From Gigantopelta aegis (taxonomy: Eukaryota > Mollusca > Gastropoda > Neomphalida > Peltospiridae), in the NCBI RefSeq assembly GCF_016097555.1, contig NC_054702.1:89138602-89202601 (forward strand): DNA of 64,000 nt, written 5' to 3'. A program made the translations under genes and the position numbers. This document shows positions 23,551 through 35,591 of this stretch, one piece after another. Every line of letters starts with the position of its first letter. Positions within the stretch are counted from its first letter, which is position 1. The notes beneath the pieces are model-generated. The model saw only the letters and a list, made by a program, of their open reading frames with translations, was not told where the DNA came from and searched no databases.

Positions 23551-24400
23551 TCAGGTCTGATCTAGTTGGTGAACTACTACCTATTATTTTCTAACTTTTT
23601 AACTTTTAGATTTGATATAGTCGATCTAGTTGGTGCACTACCACCTAATCCCCAACATGCTCCACCCATCCTTCTTAATAGCTATATTTTTAACAGCTAT
23701 GTTCGATTTAAAATTCAACATTCCTTTCTTTTATGTATGCAATATATCATACTTTGTCTATAAATTGGTTTTAATGTTTATCATACGCGTATAATACTGG
23801 GGCGTTTCTCACACGTTTATATGAGTTTTATTGAAAACAACGATATTGGCTCACAGATTCCCTAGACCAGACGCGATGTTAATGTGACGGTTGGGCTGTG
23901 TCTAATTAACAATTCCTAACTTTCATCATCTCTCACGTCACTGGGTCGTAACGCACGCACGTGCATGGCGTGCAGGGATCCTCAGCCTAACCCGGGCTAA
24001 TCGCCGGTGATGTGTTTGTTCAGGAATGCCTGTAATTACACTAACACTCGCCGGTGTTAACCAGGGACACGCTAATAAGGCAGGGTAATTCAAACTGTCA
24101 GGTACAGTTCGGTACAAGCAGTAGTAGTGACCTCCCGACGTTTTTGTGTTTAGTCCTATTCTTCAGCTTTGCAAGAAGGTTGCAATGTACGGAAAAAGAA
24201 AGTTCCGTGTCAAAGTTCGAGGTGCAAATATTTACGGAAGTAAATATATAGCTATAAATAAATAAGGGGCGTTTCTAGGGTTTACATTCTTTCTTCTTCT
24301 AATTTTGTATTAATCAAGAAAAGAATAATAATTTTAAAAAACGTGTACTGGCTTTATAAACAGTTTGTGTGTTATTCAGTTCTTTACTTCATAACTGTAC
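23551..24400. other. No gene seen
   Basis: 23930-24060 is locally GC-rich (ACGCACGCACGTGCATGG, CCCGGGCTAATCGCCGG) and stands out from its surroundings. It could be a regulatory region. A (TA)n run is at 24404-24425. Confidence 0.3.
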
Positions 24401-24429
24401 AGTATATATATATATATATATATATAAAA

Positions 24430-24705
24430 TAAAGATTGTTTTGTTTAACGACACCACTAGAGCATATTGATTTATTAATCATCGGTAATTTTTGTAATTT
24501 TGACATATAGTCTCAGAGAGGAAACCTGTTACATTTTTTAATTAGTAGCAAGATCTTTTATATGCACCACACCACAGACCACATACAACGGCCTTTGATA
24601 TACGAGGCATGGTGCATTGGCTGGAACAAAATATACCCCCAATGGATCCACCGACGGGGATCGATCCCAAAGCGAGCGCTTTATCACTGAACTACGTCCC
24701 GCCCC
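24430..24705 (-). mobile_element. SINE-A, full length
   Basis: The + strand starts with the complement of the A tail (TTGTTTTGTTTAACGACACC) and ends at the head (ACTACGTCCCGCCCC). The B box reads GGATCGATCCC on the minus strand. Confidence 0.88.
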
Positions 24706-24790
24706 ATACAGTATTATATTTTATATATTTAAATTGTTTCAAATCTGTATAGTTGTGAATTTATTTGAATCGGGGAGGGGGGGGGGGGGA

Positions 24791-25072
24791 TCTAATTCAG
24801 TGGATAGAGAGCTCGACTGAAGTGCTTGCGTCGTAGGATCGAATCACCTCAGTGGACCCATTCTCTGGTTGGGTTTCTTCCCGTCCCATCCAGCCGTCCA
24901 CGACTGGTATATTAAAGGCCGTGTTGTCCTGTGGGTGGAATTGCATATACAAGATCCCTTGCTGCTAATGGAAAAATGTAGCGACTATGGGTCAAAATTA
25001 CTACGTGTTTGACATCAAATAGCCGATGATTAATAAATGAATGTGCTCTAGTGGTGTCGTTAAAAAAACGTT
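24791..25072 (+). mobile_element. SINE-E with A tail
   Basis: Head TCTAATTCAGTGGATAGAGAG, box GTAGGATCGAATCACC, body CCACGACTGGTATATTAAAGG, and tail GTGCTCTAGTGGTGTCGTTA. A G-run (24775-24789) precedes it. Confidence 0.82.
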
Positions 25073-25243
25073 AACTAGTAGTTTGCAGAGTAAAATGATG
25101 ACCATGGGTACAGGGATTGGTTCTGATTGTAATGATATTTTTGTTGTCTTTTAATAACAGTAGTAAAAAAAACTTTAACTTTTTCTTTTCTTTTAATCGG
25201 TATTGGTATCGCTCACACGGTGCATCATTAAACTTTTGTGGTA

Positions 25244-25525
25244 TCACCTCGTAAAATCAGCTGCCAAAATATCAACAGAAGTCGAGAATACATTACCGTA
25301 TTTTAGCACCAGTGTTGGAAGCGGGGTAAATGACGTGAGATTTATTTTTGCTGGATCCGGTAGTACATAAGTGGGAGTTAAGAACAGAAGACATGCCGGA
25401 AAGTTGAGGGCAATAAGTAATGTACACACCAGAAATACACTGACGATAATCAGTATACTTGTTCGTCTTTTTCTTTTCACGCTGTTGTTGTTTTTGTTTA
25501 GTTTTATTTTTGTTTTCTTCTTCAT
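25244..25525 (-). pseudogene. Possible GPCR TM6-TM7 fragment
   Basis: The minus frame from a Met at 25525 starts with a very basic stretch (MKKKTKIKLN ... VKRKRRTS). Next come the hydrophobic segment ILIIVSVFLVCTLLIALNFP and CLLFL, then a polar loop and TLVLKYGNVFSTSVDILAADF before a stop. A basic third loop, an F..C-type helix and an N...S..[ND] helix is the layout of class-A receptors. The usual NPxxY is absent and the tail is cut short. It may be a pseudogene, a diverged last exon, or chance. Confidence 0.25.
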
Positions 25526-25632
25526 TTTTAACCCACCTAACCCTACTCGAGGACGAAAATATACTAGGCTTGTTTTTTCAACTGTATAAATAAAGGTAAA
25601 AATATGACTTGTGCCACCCCTCACCCCACTAT

Positions 25633-25727
25633 AGAGGCTGTGACCCCAACTAGAGGTTGTGCCCCCAAGTAGAGGTTGTGCCCCCAACTAGAGGCTGTGA
25701 CCCCAACTAGAGGTTCTGCCCCCCCCC
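25633..25727. repeat. 19-bp tandem repeat, about 4.8 copies, then poly-C
   Basis: The unit AGAGGTTGTGCCCCCAACT alternates with the variant AGAGGCTGTGACCCCAACT, ending in a run of about 17 C. Confidence 0.9.
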
Positions 25728-25931
25728 CCCCCCCCCCATGAAAGCGTATAATTTACAGATTGGAATTATATCGAATGTCGCCTCCAGATTTTCAAGTTTT
25801 GACAGCGTCATGTACAAAACCAATTATGTTTAATTTCCTGTATATGTTTTGCAACTAATTCATTACGAACATGATTTTGCAAACAACAGAAATAACTTTC
25901 CAAATCTTCAAAAATGTATGTGATCATATAT

Positions 25932-26146
25932 CATGGGCGTACATAGGATTTTGAAAAGGGGGGTTCCAATACATAGGATTTTGAAAAGGGGGGTTCCAAA
26001 ATAGATTGCAGAGATATTGGGCATATATTTCTATGTTGAGTAAATATAATAATGTCAGATATATTAAATTATTAAAAAAGCGATTTCAGGGGGATTTCGG
26101 TCGAACCCATCGAACCCCTCCCCCCCCCCTCCCATGTACGCCCATG
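25932..26146. mobile_element. Foldback repeat with CATGGGCGTACAT ends
   Basis: The left end CATGGGCGTACATAGG pairs with the right end CCCATGTACGCCCATG (15 of 16). Inside, ATAGGATTTTGAAAAGGGG occurs twice in tandem, and a C-run mirrors the G-runs. The architecture resembles 57064-57230. Confidence 0.6.
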
Positions 26147-28580
26147 TATATAGTAAGTATGAATCATCGAAAGTTATAGCAAACCATGAGACAGCGGCTA
26201 CTACTTTCTAATGTTTATGAAAGCTGTGAAACGTTTTAAATAGTTATTCCCAGTGACGTGTTCAGCGTTTGATCTTCATCCATGCAGAGGTATAGAACAC
26301 AAACGTATATTTTTCTATATGCAGATGCATAATGCTCGTTTACACGACGTACCTTTTATTAGGTACGCGACGATAATTAATCGTGGGAACAGGGCTTCTT
26401 TTAATCGTTTTAGCACCACCTTAGACTTTTTAAAGCACTGTACATGGCTGTACCTAGGCTAACATAACTCTTAGGCAGGGGAAGTAAACAATAATATTTT
26501 GAGGACGTCTTATAAGAGCCGATATTTTACAATTCATGTATAAAAGTCCTTAAAAAGACTTTCTTCAAAACGAAATGGCTTAAAAGGTGATTTCCTAGAT
26601 CTGTGATCTCATAAATGAGGCAATATTTTAAAGGTGACCTTTTCAGAATATCGCGGAATTATTAATTTACTTGAGAAAACGAAAGTTAAAAAAGTCCAGA
26701 CAAATATTCTTTCAGACGATTCTCTAATTGAAACAAAAAAGTGTCTATAGAGTTGAATTTATCTTCGGAGGTGCCAATTACTGCTATATGCAAGTGGCGA
26801 TAACATTTATCTTCAGATCTGATTTGATCTTAAATCTATTTGAAGCCATTTGAAATCACACGAGAAATAAAATTAAAATGGATCTAATTACATAGAATAC
26901 CGACTACCAATACTTTTGCTTATAAGTTAAAACTAGCGATCGTATGATACAAAGTGTTACTACTATGTACATCGCGTCATGATGACGGAACCTGGCGACA
27001 TCGCTTTTCATTCATATTTCGATATTATTAAACCACAAAGGAAAGCAAACCTATCAAATGTCGCCGACAATCCTGCATCCTGTGCGAGACGTATTCTTCT
27101 TTGAAAGGTACTAAATCAAAATGCTGTAAACTCCTGTTTATGCATCAGAGATGACAGTGAGCTACTGACGGTATCACATCATCCGCGAATATTGCATATA
27201 TTGCATTGCGCTCCCTAGCACAATGGACGCACGGAAGCGTGCTCGGGTTGACCAGAAAAAAAAGTGTGGAAATTGTTAAACAGATAAGCACATCTTGGTA
27301 GGTCCGCGCCTATTTCCCATTGATGCACCCCGCCTCTGGGAGGTTGCACTGACACCACACGGCACGATTATTCTCCGGGTTAACAAAGCCGCGTTGTAAT
27401 GACGACGTGGCTGTAGTGACGGCGGTGTCTGTCGGACACGGTTATTGATGAAACATTAATGGAGATTTAATCTCGATGTCATAACGCCATTTTTTTATAT
27501 GTTTTTATATTATATATGTCTGGCGTGTGTAGCCGCTGTAAAGTTTTAACAATATTTAATGTGCCGTTTTTCTCACTTCACGCTGAATAACGTGTTTTCA
27601 GACGGAATTAGTAACGTGTAACGAAACATACATTTTATCTTTGTGGATAACCGTAAAACGACCATGTAGCAAATCAATTTAACCATCTAAAAATTGCACA
27701 TTACACGAGATCCTGTATTTACAACACTGTATAAGAGATATCTAGGGCATAACAAGACTAAAGTATACACATGGGAAAAAATTAAGCACCTCTCTATTTT
27801 TACTATAACTGGCATAAGTGTACAAGTGCTGGAGCAAAACCTCAAATTCGGGCAAAAATTATACAGATATTCGGGCAAACTATGCTAACCTGAAACGTTT
27901 TTACTATGCATTTCAGTCGTTCTACCCTCACAATTAGTTGTAATCCATGTAAAAATGCGTAGTAATTCGTTTGCAACCCTGTTTGGTAGTAATGCAAATA
28001 TGAATAAATGTTGTTATCCAGATTCGGGCATTTTCGTTTAATTCAGGCAAAAGCTAGAAAGCCTGCCCCCTACTGAAATGGAAGCCCGTACGCCTATGAT
28101 AACTGGTGACACGTGTATTACTCAAAACCAGTTGTAATCAACCCGGAAAACGGACGACATCTGAAATTAGAAGTATTTGACAAGAACAAATCCCAAACAT
28201 TAACAATGTGATGACGCTGATACACATTCGATGGTAATGTGTGGACAAAAAAGGCATCAAGCTGTAGAGTACTTTCTAGTATATTAAGAATGACCATTCA
28301 AGGCAGAAAATGATGGTCTCATTCCACAACTATTGGCTGGTCCAGAGTGGGGTCTCCTCCCCCAAATCCTACCCCACCCGTTTGAAGTGGGGCTTTTTTT
28401 GTATTCATCATCCACAATATACAACACTACATTACGTCAAAACCTCGTCTTTCAGCATCTATATTTTTAAAATATGCATGAAGCATGCTCCCAAACCTCC
28501 CTATAGTTCTCACTCTCTTTGGGAGCTCCGTTCATTTGCCTTCAACGAACTCAAATCTTGCCCTTTTTAGAAGTGTGTTA
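26147..28580. other. Unique DNA, no supported gene
   Basis: Both strands carry only short, overlapping open frames. 27290-27470 is GC-richer and ends in ATTAATGGAGATTTAATC, which resembles homeodomain-type sites. A regulatory role is a guess. Confidence 0.3.
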
Positions 28581-28592
28581 GCCCCCCCCCCC

Positions 28593-28682
28593 TCCCACAC
28601 ACACACACACACAGGCACACACACACACACACAGGCACAAACATACACACACACACACAGCACACACGCACACACACGCACC
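28593..28682. repeat. (CA)n microsatellite
   Basis: Imperfect CA repeats with GCA interruptions after a C-run. They cause the Thr-His frame on the + strand. Confidence 0.92.
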
Positions 28683-28807
28683 TTTACAAAATTCTGGGTC
28701 TTCCCCTCTGATATCATAAGTATTTTAAAGCAGGATGAACAACTATCTTGTATTCAGATACTCGTCTGGACTCTTGTTCTCATTTCGCCAGTAATTCATC
28801 TGATACA

Positions 28808-28897
28808 ATCATAGCCGATTATTAATACATCAATGTGCTCTAGTGGTGTCGTTAAACAAAACAAACAAACTAGTGGTGTCGTTAAACAAAAACAAAC
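28808..28897 (+). mobile_element. SINE-A tail, duplicated
   Basis: Only the last part of the A family is present, and its end (CTAGTGGTGTCGTTAAACAA) occurs twice in tandem. Confidence 0.7.
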
Positions 28898-28992
28898 TTT
28901 TTGGGGTCAGTTATGTGATCTTCTACACAGGTGGGTCTACTGCCTGAATACGACGCCCAAAAATATCCGCAGACATACTTAAATGAGTTCAA

Positions 28993-29219
28993 TCCCCGTC
29001 GGTGGGCCCATTGGGCTATTTCTCGTTTCAGCTAGTGCACCACGACTGGTATGTCAAAGAACGTGATCCCTTGCTACTAATCTAAAAAATTGCCCATGAA
29101 GTGGCGACAGCGGGTTCCCTCTCTCAATATCTGTGTCGTCCTTAACCATATGTTCGACGCCATATAACCGTAAATAAAATGTTTTGAGTGCGTCGTTAAA
29201 TAAAACAATTATTTGCTTC
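28993..29219 (+). mobile_element. SINE-B, 5' truncated, with TSD
   Basis: Starts at TCCCCGTCGGTGGGCCCATT, lacking the A box. Flanked by AATGAGTTCAA (28982-28992, 29220-29230). A 5' truncation with intact TSD points to target-primed reverse transcription by a LINE enzyme. An internal deletion removes the GGTGCATATAAAA block. Confidence 0.88.
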
Positions 29220-29288
29220 AATGAGTTCAAATTCGGACCAAACCAATACAGTGATAGCGTTATTCTTCAGATTGGACTGAAATACACG

Positions 29289-29316
29289 AAAACAAACAAA
29301 CAAACAAACAAACAAA
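29289..29316. repeat. (AAAC)n microsatellite
   Basis: About seven AAAC units. Confidence 0.85.
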
Positions 29317-29539
29317 CCACCACACGAAAAGGAATATTTTTACTGATATCCCAACACCTTTTAAAATATACCCAGGTGTATAACGCGGTATTTGAAACAC
29401 GTAATCAATACACTGAGAGAAGAAACCCACTGGCGCCACACAGGTTACCGTTACAGATTAGCAGTATAATAGAGCTTCTTCTTTTTTATATATACGCGAG
29501 TGCGAATACTTTTTACATGCTCATATACCCCTAGAGTTT

Positions 29540-30660
29540 CGAGCATGTCCGTCCCGGGGCCTGTCTCTGGGGCTTGTTCCGGGACAGAAAAAAAATTAAG
29601 CGGACAATTTTGATATTTACATCCAAAAATTAAATAGTGGGCCTTTAAAATTTAAAAGAAATTAGATAAAATCGATGGCCTAACTCGGGATGGAGGGGGG
29701 ATGGGGGGGGGGGGGGTAGATTTGAAAATGAGCAGAATTTTGAAAATAGCAATTGGTAAAAAAAAGTTAATAGAATTTTTTTTTAAAAAGGGGGTTACAA
29801 GCCAAAAATAAAAAGAATTGACTGTTCGGCCGACTATTTATATAATTTGGAGCATTGTAGGACAGTCCAAAAATTAATAAGAGAAAAGAGAGGATCGGAC
29901 TATTTAATAATATTAAAAAAAGAAAGTAATTTCGACATAAAATTTTGAACGAAGGTCTAAAAATTTAAAGTCCGATCTATATATCCACGTGAGTGGCCTC
30001 GTTAAGGCCGTTAGGGTGCACAGCTTGTAGGGACGAGATGGGTTGCATCCCGTCAAGAAAACCCCTAGATTGACAGTCAATAGACGTTGAAGGTGTAGTG
30101 TTGTGCTGAAGTACAGATCTTGAGAAGCCGGATCCGTCTGCACGAGAGAGAGAATCAAGACTAGGGTATAGTCCAGTCGTCATGGGTTGGTATAGTGGTG
30201 CGAACGGGCCCGACTCCGGAGGATACGAGATGGTATCACAATAAAACAAAGTAAAGCTTGGAAAAGAGTATTAGGGGCCGACCCCGCTCCCTATTTCTTC
30301 TTAGAGTGGGGCGGTCAATCTTCCAGTGCTGCTAGGACAGGCTCGTATGTAGAGACTAAACGCGAACAACCGTGGCGTTCTGCAGAATGGCCGTCAACAT
30401 AGATAGACGGAGAAATGACGTGGAGGCAAGGAATCTCGCTAAAAAAGAATCCAACCTGGTGTTGCAGACTGTCGAAACGAGAAGCGTTCCAGCGTTCAAT
30501 CAGTTCCAATGGCCGCATACATTCCAGTAGAAAACTTCACTTCGCTGACAAAAACAACGAAGTGAAGGATTCCCAAGTCGAGCCGCGAAAGCACGTGCAG
30601 TGTGCACAAGCGAAACAAACACGTCTTACCGCATCGAGCTCCAGACTGGGAATGTATATA
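29540..30660 (-). other. Coding-like, GC-richer segment of unknown origin
   Basis: Two minus-strand frames look protein-like. One (30249 to 29977) contains YQPMTTGLYPSLDSLSRAD and ends SLQAVHPNGLNEATHVDI and a stop. The other (30518 to 30315) contains LIERWNASRFDSLQHQV and ends STYEPVLAALED and a stop. Composition differs from the AT-rich flanks. No domain was recognised. It may be part of a repeated element or the end of a host gene; I cannot decide from one copy. Confidence 0.3.
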
Positions 30661-30689
30661 CCGGTATATGCAATTTCTCACATATATGT

Positions 30690-30750
30690 ATAGGACAGCA
30701 CATACCACCACCTTTGATATACTAATCACGGAGCACTGGGCGGAATGAAT
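30690..30750 (-). mobile_element. SINE body fragment
   Basis: GGACAGCACATACCACCACC, TTTGATATACTAATCACGGAG on the + strand is the complement of the shared A/B body. Confidence 0.5.
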
Positions 30751-31027
30751 TTATTTACCGACAAAAGCGGTGCAGGGCTCTGTTTCATGAAATGATTTTA
30801 ATTGCAGTGGATTGCTGTGACTTATGGTCAATGTATTAGTTGGCACATTTAGGTGTTTCACGATACAATTATAGAGCAATCGTAAATCCTCTCGCGAATA
30901 CACTCTTCAGTGCCTAGAGGTGAAACAAAATCCTTGGTTACCAAGAACTTCAACATTCTTCAAATGTGCTCACTGGTTCATGAGTTATATCTTTCGTTTT
31001 CATGCTAAGGTCGAATATGTAATAAAC

Positions 31028-31031
31028 CAGA

Positions 31032-31108
<77 letters not shown>

Positions 31109-31132
31109 AGGGAGAGAGATAGACACAGAGAG

Positions 31133-31211
<79 letters not shown>
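31028..31211. repeat. (GA)n-(GT)n-(GA)n compound microsatellite
   Basis: GA runs at 31028-31099 and 31158-31211 flank a GT run at 31137-31158. Confidence 0.95.
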
Positions 31212-31217
<6 letters not shown>

Positions 31218-31607
31218 AAAGAGACAGGGATACAGAAACAGATAGTAGGGAAAGGGGTGGAGTTGTTTGTTGTTTTGTTGTTTTTTTCGGAGGGGTCGAT
31301 TCGTTACTCTTACTGAAAAGTAGCAAAATGTATTATCTTATGTCCTTTCCAATAGAAAGGGCAGTACATACCATGGCTTTTGGTAGTATGGTTGGAGCGG
31401 TGCAAAACTGCGACCATCAAAGGCGATCCATCCTACAACCCATAGCATCTTAGGTGAGTGCTCAGCCCTCCCACATGCCCCCCCCCCCCCAATTTGTTTT
31501 TTGTTTTACAAAAAAATAAAAAATGCATAGCTCATTGGGGAGATGTATGGTCAGCATACCATCTGCTCTCTAACTATTTCTATTAGTATAGATACCTCCT
31601 GACCTTG

Positions 31608-31900
31608 ATAAAAATCCCAAATAATTGAGGTGTGTACCCACACACAGTGTAGTTCAACCATTAGGTTTCTCCATGTCCCAACTAGTGTCCCACGACTGGT
31701 AGGATATATAAAGGCCGTGGTATGTGCTGACCTGTTTGTAGAAGTGCATACAAAAGATCCTTTGCTACTAATAGAAAAATGTAGCGAGTTTCCCCTGAAC
31801 TCTACTTGTTAGAATTGTTTAATATTTGACATCTATGAGATAAGATTAATTCAACAATGAGCTATAGGGGCGTGGTTAAACACAACAAACTTTAACTTTG
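31608..31900 (+). mobile_element. SINE-D tail fragment followed by SINE-A, decayed
   Basis: ATCCCAAATAATTGAGGTGTG is a D tail remnant. From about 31660 an A copy follows (CCACGACTGGTAGGATATAT, CTAATAGAAAAATGTAGCGAG, then GGCGTGGTTAAACACAACAA), with many substitutions. Confidence 0.6.
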
Positions 31901-32930
31901 AAACTTAATTAGACATGTATAAGCACGAATTAAGAAACAAATAGGAGCCCTTGGGTCTCAGTGCGGTCATGCTGTCCAGGAAATTATTATCAATACGACT
32001 TTTCACCAAAATTATGATGTATCAACTCTATTAGTTCTAGGTCATCAATTAGGCATGTTAGCCAGACTGCACCTGTCAACGCCACTAACATGATTTCGTG
32101 CATGTGCGCTATTTTAGTACACCGTGCATGTTGGCAATAGTTTACACGAAATCCGATTGCCACTGCAGCCGATTATCGATACTGTTGGCATTCTTGCACC
32201 TCCTTGCATCTTGTCGCCGTTAGCTCTGTCTGGTGAATATCACACGATCACCTACAGCACGGCGAGAACATGAAATAGCAAGGTTCAAGAGCGTGCCAAA
32301 CAGGTACGGATATCCATTGTTAAATATGTTCTACAGGCCGTACGAAGGGCTTTAATGACGATTTGTTATGTCTAGAACATATCGGGAATTAGGCAATGAA
32401 TTAACGTGTGTATTTCACCCAGTGCGTTCACGCACGTCCGTTAAAGCACTTTTTTGATGTTGGTTCTTTAAGGGTGCATATCACCAAATCAGAATCTATA
32501 CTTGACAATGTTAACATATGTGGCTAAAGGTGCTACAAGAAACCTTTTAATGAACATATACAATACATCGTATATATACTATAAGAATTCATTCTTAAAA
32601 TTATTTGAAGAAAATGCGAGCTTAAGTTGATAAATAAGATAATATTATTGTATTCCTACAATCGATAATCCAGCATATTATTTACATCCGAATACTGAAC
32701 ATAATACTAGTATCTTTAACAATGAATGGAATTAACAATTTAATGCTAGGAACATGATCAAATCAGAAAACATGATTTTGCATCTTGTATTTACTTAAAA
32801 TACACTTAATTGGAGCAAACTCAGTTATTATTTCAAACATATTTGACCGATAGACAAAACACTTTGAAAAATATAAAGATTTATTGAAATATCCGTTTCG
32901 TCAATAGTGACTTCTGTCAAACTCCATTTT
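31901..32930. other. Unique AT-rich DNA
   Basis: No repeat family, RNA gene or coding exon could be supported. Confidence 0.35.
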
Positions 32931-33835
32931 CAACTGAACTAAACTGAACTTTATTTACACTCTGGCCTTAATTCAACGGCATATGAGGTACATTGTAAAA
33001 ATATAATTAAATAAATAAATGACAAGATGGCACATTCGTCATAATAATGTACATCAAATAAAACAAGTGTATATCTATGTGTTCATGCGTGCATTTGAAG
33101 ACATACATTGCATATACAAATAAAATGAAATTGTAAAAACAGATTTCAGCCATGGGAATATGCATAATTTGTTTACAGAAAACTGCTAGCTTTCTGAGAA
33201 AACCCGTTTTTTTACTGTCAAATAGCATTCTAAATTTATAAACATTTGGTCTAGACTGGCAACACTTTGGCAGAAGTCTTGTTCTTTCATCTTTAAAAAA
33301 AGGACAACACATTATATAATGAAATTCATCCCCAATTTCGTTATTTGTACACAGAAAGCATGTTCTATTTGTTAAAGTTATTTTTTTTTCCATCTGCCTT
33401 TTTCAATGGGAAGATAATGATTTGAGAGTCGAAAATGTAAAAATGGTAACCAATATTTTTCTCTAAATTGGTTAAATATGTCTCGAACACAATATTTGAT
33501 TTAAACAGTCTGTAACAAGATGCTTTAGATGAGTTAACAATTTCATTGTTCCATGTTTGTAAGAACTGATCCTGTACTCTTGAAACAATTCTTTGTTTTA
33601 ATAGATTTACATCTGGTAGCTGGTTACACTGTGCAGTCCATACATTGCTATATCCAACGTCATCCAAAACAGATTTGATAAACTTTAACCATTTATGATC
33701 ACATATTCCCTTTTTATAATCATTCAGCAATAATTCATATATCAAGAATGATAACTTACTTAACCATATACAGTTCAGAATGCTACGATCAAGGTCATTG
33801 TGAAATAAAATAGCTGAATTTGAGCCAATGATTAT
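32930..33835 (-). mobile_element. 5'-truncated LINE: C-terminal end of the reverse-transcriptase protein plus 3' UTR
   Basis: The minus strand encodes the region after the RT domain: SAILFHNDLDRSILNCIW, then YELLLNDYKKGICDHKWLKF, VLDDVGYSNVWTAQCNQLPD and LKQRIVSRVQDQFLQTWN. The family's terminal CxxC...H...C zinc-knuckle-like motif follows (TCFLCTNNEIGDEFHYIMCC). The reading frame changes once, next to an A/T homopolymer near 33375-33395, between FPLKKADGKK and KKITLTNRTC. The 3' UTR has CCTCATATGCCGTTG and AATAAAG (near 32945-32985). No catalytic RT motif remains, so this is a dead copy. Confidence 0.8.
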
Positions 33836-35244
33836 AATTTAGTTACATTAGATGTGACAACACTGTAAAATATCAACTTTTAATTGTGTAGCGAATATAT
33901 GCCGTCAACAAATCAAATTCCACCAATCAACATATATACCATAAACATAAATACTACAATACATCTAAGGAAATTAGATCTTATATTGTTTCTTTCGATT
34001 TAACGTAAAACGTCCTTGATTACCTACCCCTCCCCATCCCCCCCCCCCCCCCCCCACACACACAAATTGTTATTATAAATTTAGTGCCTTCCCACATGTT
34101 TCAAGCACAGTAGTACCCGGTACTCCAATATTAGTTGAAATCGAATTATATCGATTTACTGACAAGATGAAGCGATACTTCATAACTGTATAACAAGTCC
34201 TGTGACATGTATTGCCACTGGCTTTCTGTTTAAAGTTGAAGACACAAAATTTTGTATGGTGCAACCTTGACGACTCCCCTAACGTGAATCTGCAAGAGAG
34301 AAAGAATTTTAAAAATAAAGAGATTTGTCACACCACATTCTTTATTACATTTGGTAGGAGATGGGAGAAAACAAAACTCATCCTAGCATTCAGGCGGAAG
34401 TTCCGATTTCGTTTTTGTTGGAAGTTAATATGAATTTTTTTCTCCACGTGCCGCTTGGTCTTAATTTGCACCTGTTCGCAAAATGTGTAGATGTATTCTA
34501 AAAAATACCTCATTTCCTCGTTTTTCAACAAAATCACCGGTGCATTAAAAAGTCGATATCATTCCCTGTTGCAATTATTTCATAAACTAGCGCAATTATA
34601 TCAAATATTTCGATGAACGTGCCTAGATATTGAACGCAGGTGCGTGTGCAGGGATCGGGGGTGTGGGTGGGGGTCGACCGAGTCGTGCTCAAAGCGAATT
34701 TTCTTTTTTTAAATATATTTTCCGTCCAAAGAAACTTCGCCACAGTCCGGACCACCCTGTATAATTTCCTGCACACCTGCCAGGAAAGACTGACATTTCA
34801 TCAGTTAATTCCATTACTGATATAAATCAATTGAGGCTGATAAAAAAAAACCTGACACTGATATGAAGCAAATTTAACACAGCAACGATTTCTTAATTAA
34901 CATTGCAATATTCACATATATATAATACAAAAAAGTAATGTCCTATCCATAAATTTAAACCGTTTTTCCCGCGTCCCCAATAAGACAATCTACTCTATAG
35001 AGTCTATACAAACATACACACCATAGATATAAAAACGGGAACTTTTATTGATCTTTTTGGATACAACAGAACTATCCAAGTTCTGTCATACTGAATTTTA
35101 CAGGTACACTGGTATTATTGTATTGCTTCGATTCCAATTACATGCATTTACTGGCCAAATAAAACAGCACTGTTACTTTGACACTTTGTTCAAACAACGT
35201 CTGCAACAACAAAAGTTTTGCACGGTAGTACATGTATTAAAGAC
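33836..35244. other. Unique AT-rich DNA
   Basis: A poly-C run with CACACA lies at 34038-34065. Open frames of 60-80 codons occur on both strands without recognisable content. Confidence 0.35.
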
Positions 35245-35257
35245 TTTATTTAACTTC

Positions 35258-35578
35258 GGAAATGTGTTGTTTAACGACGCACTCAACACATTTTATTTAC
35301 GGTTATATGGCGTCAGACATATGGTTAAGGACCACACAAATATTGAGAGAGGAAACCCGCTGTCACCACTTCATGGCCTACTCTTTTCGATTAGCAGCAA
35401 AGGATATTTTATATGTACCATCCCACAGACAGGATAGTACATATCCACGGCCTTTGTTACACCAGTTGTGGAGCACTGGCTGGAACGAGAAATAGCCCAA
35501 TGGGTCCATCGACGTGGATTGATCCTAGACCAACCGCGCATCAAGCGAACGCTTTACCACTGGGCTACGTCCAACCCT
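35258..35578 (-). mobile_element. SINE-B, full length with TSD
   Basis: Flanked by TTTATTTAACTTC (35245-35257, 35579-35591). The complement of the B tail is at the left and the head (GGACGTAGCCCAGTGGTAAAG on the minus strand) at the right. Confidence 0.92.
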
Positions 35579-35591
35579 TTTATTTAACTTC

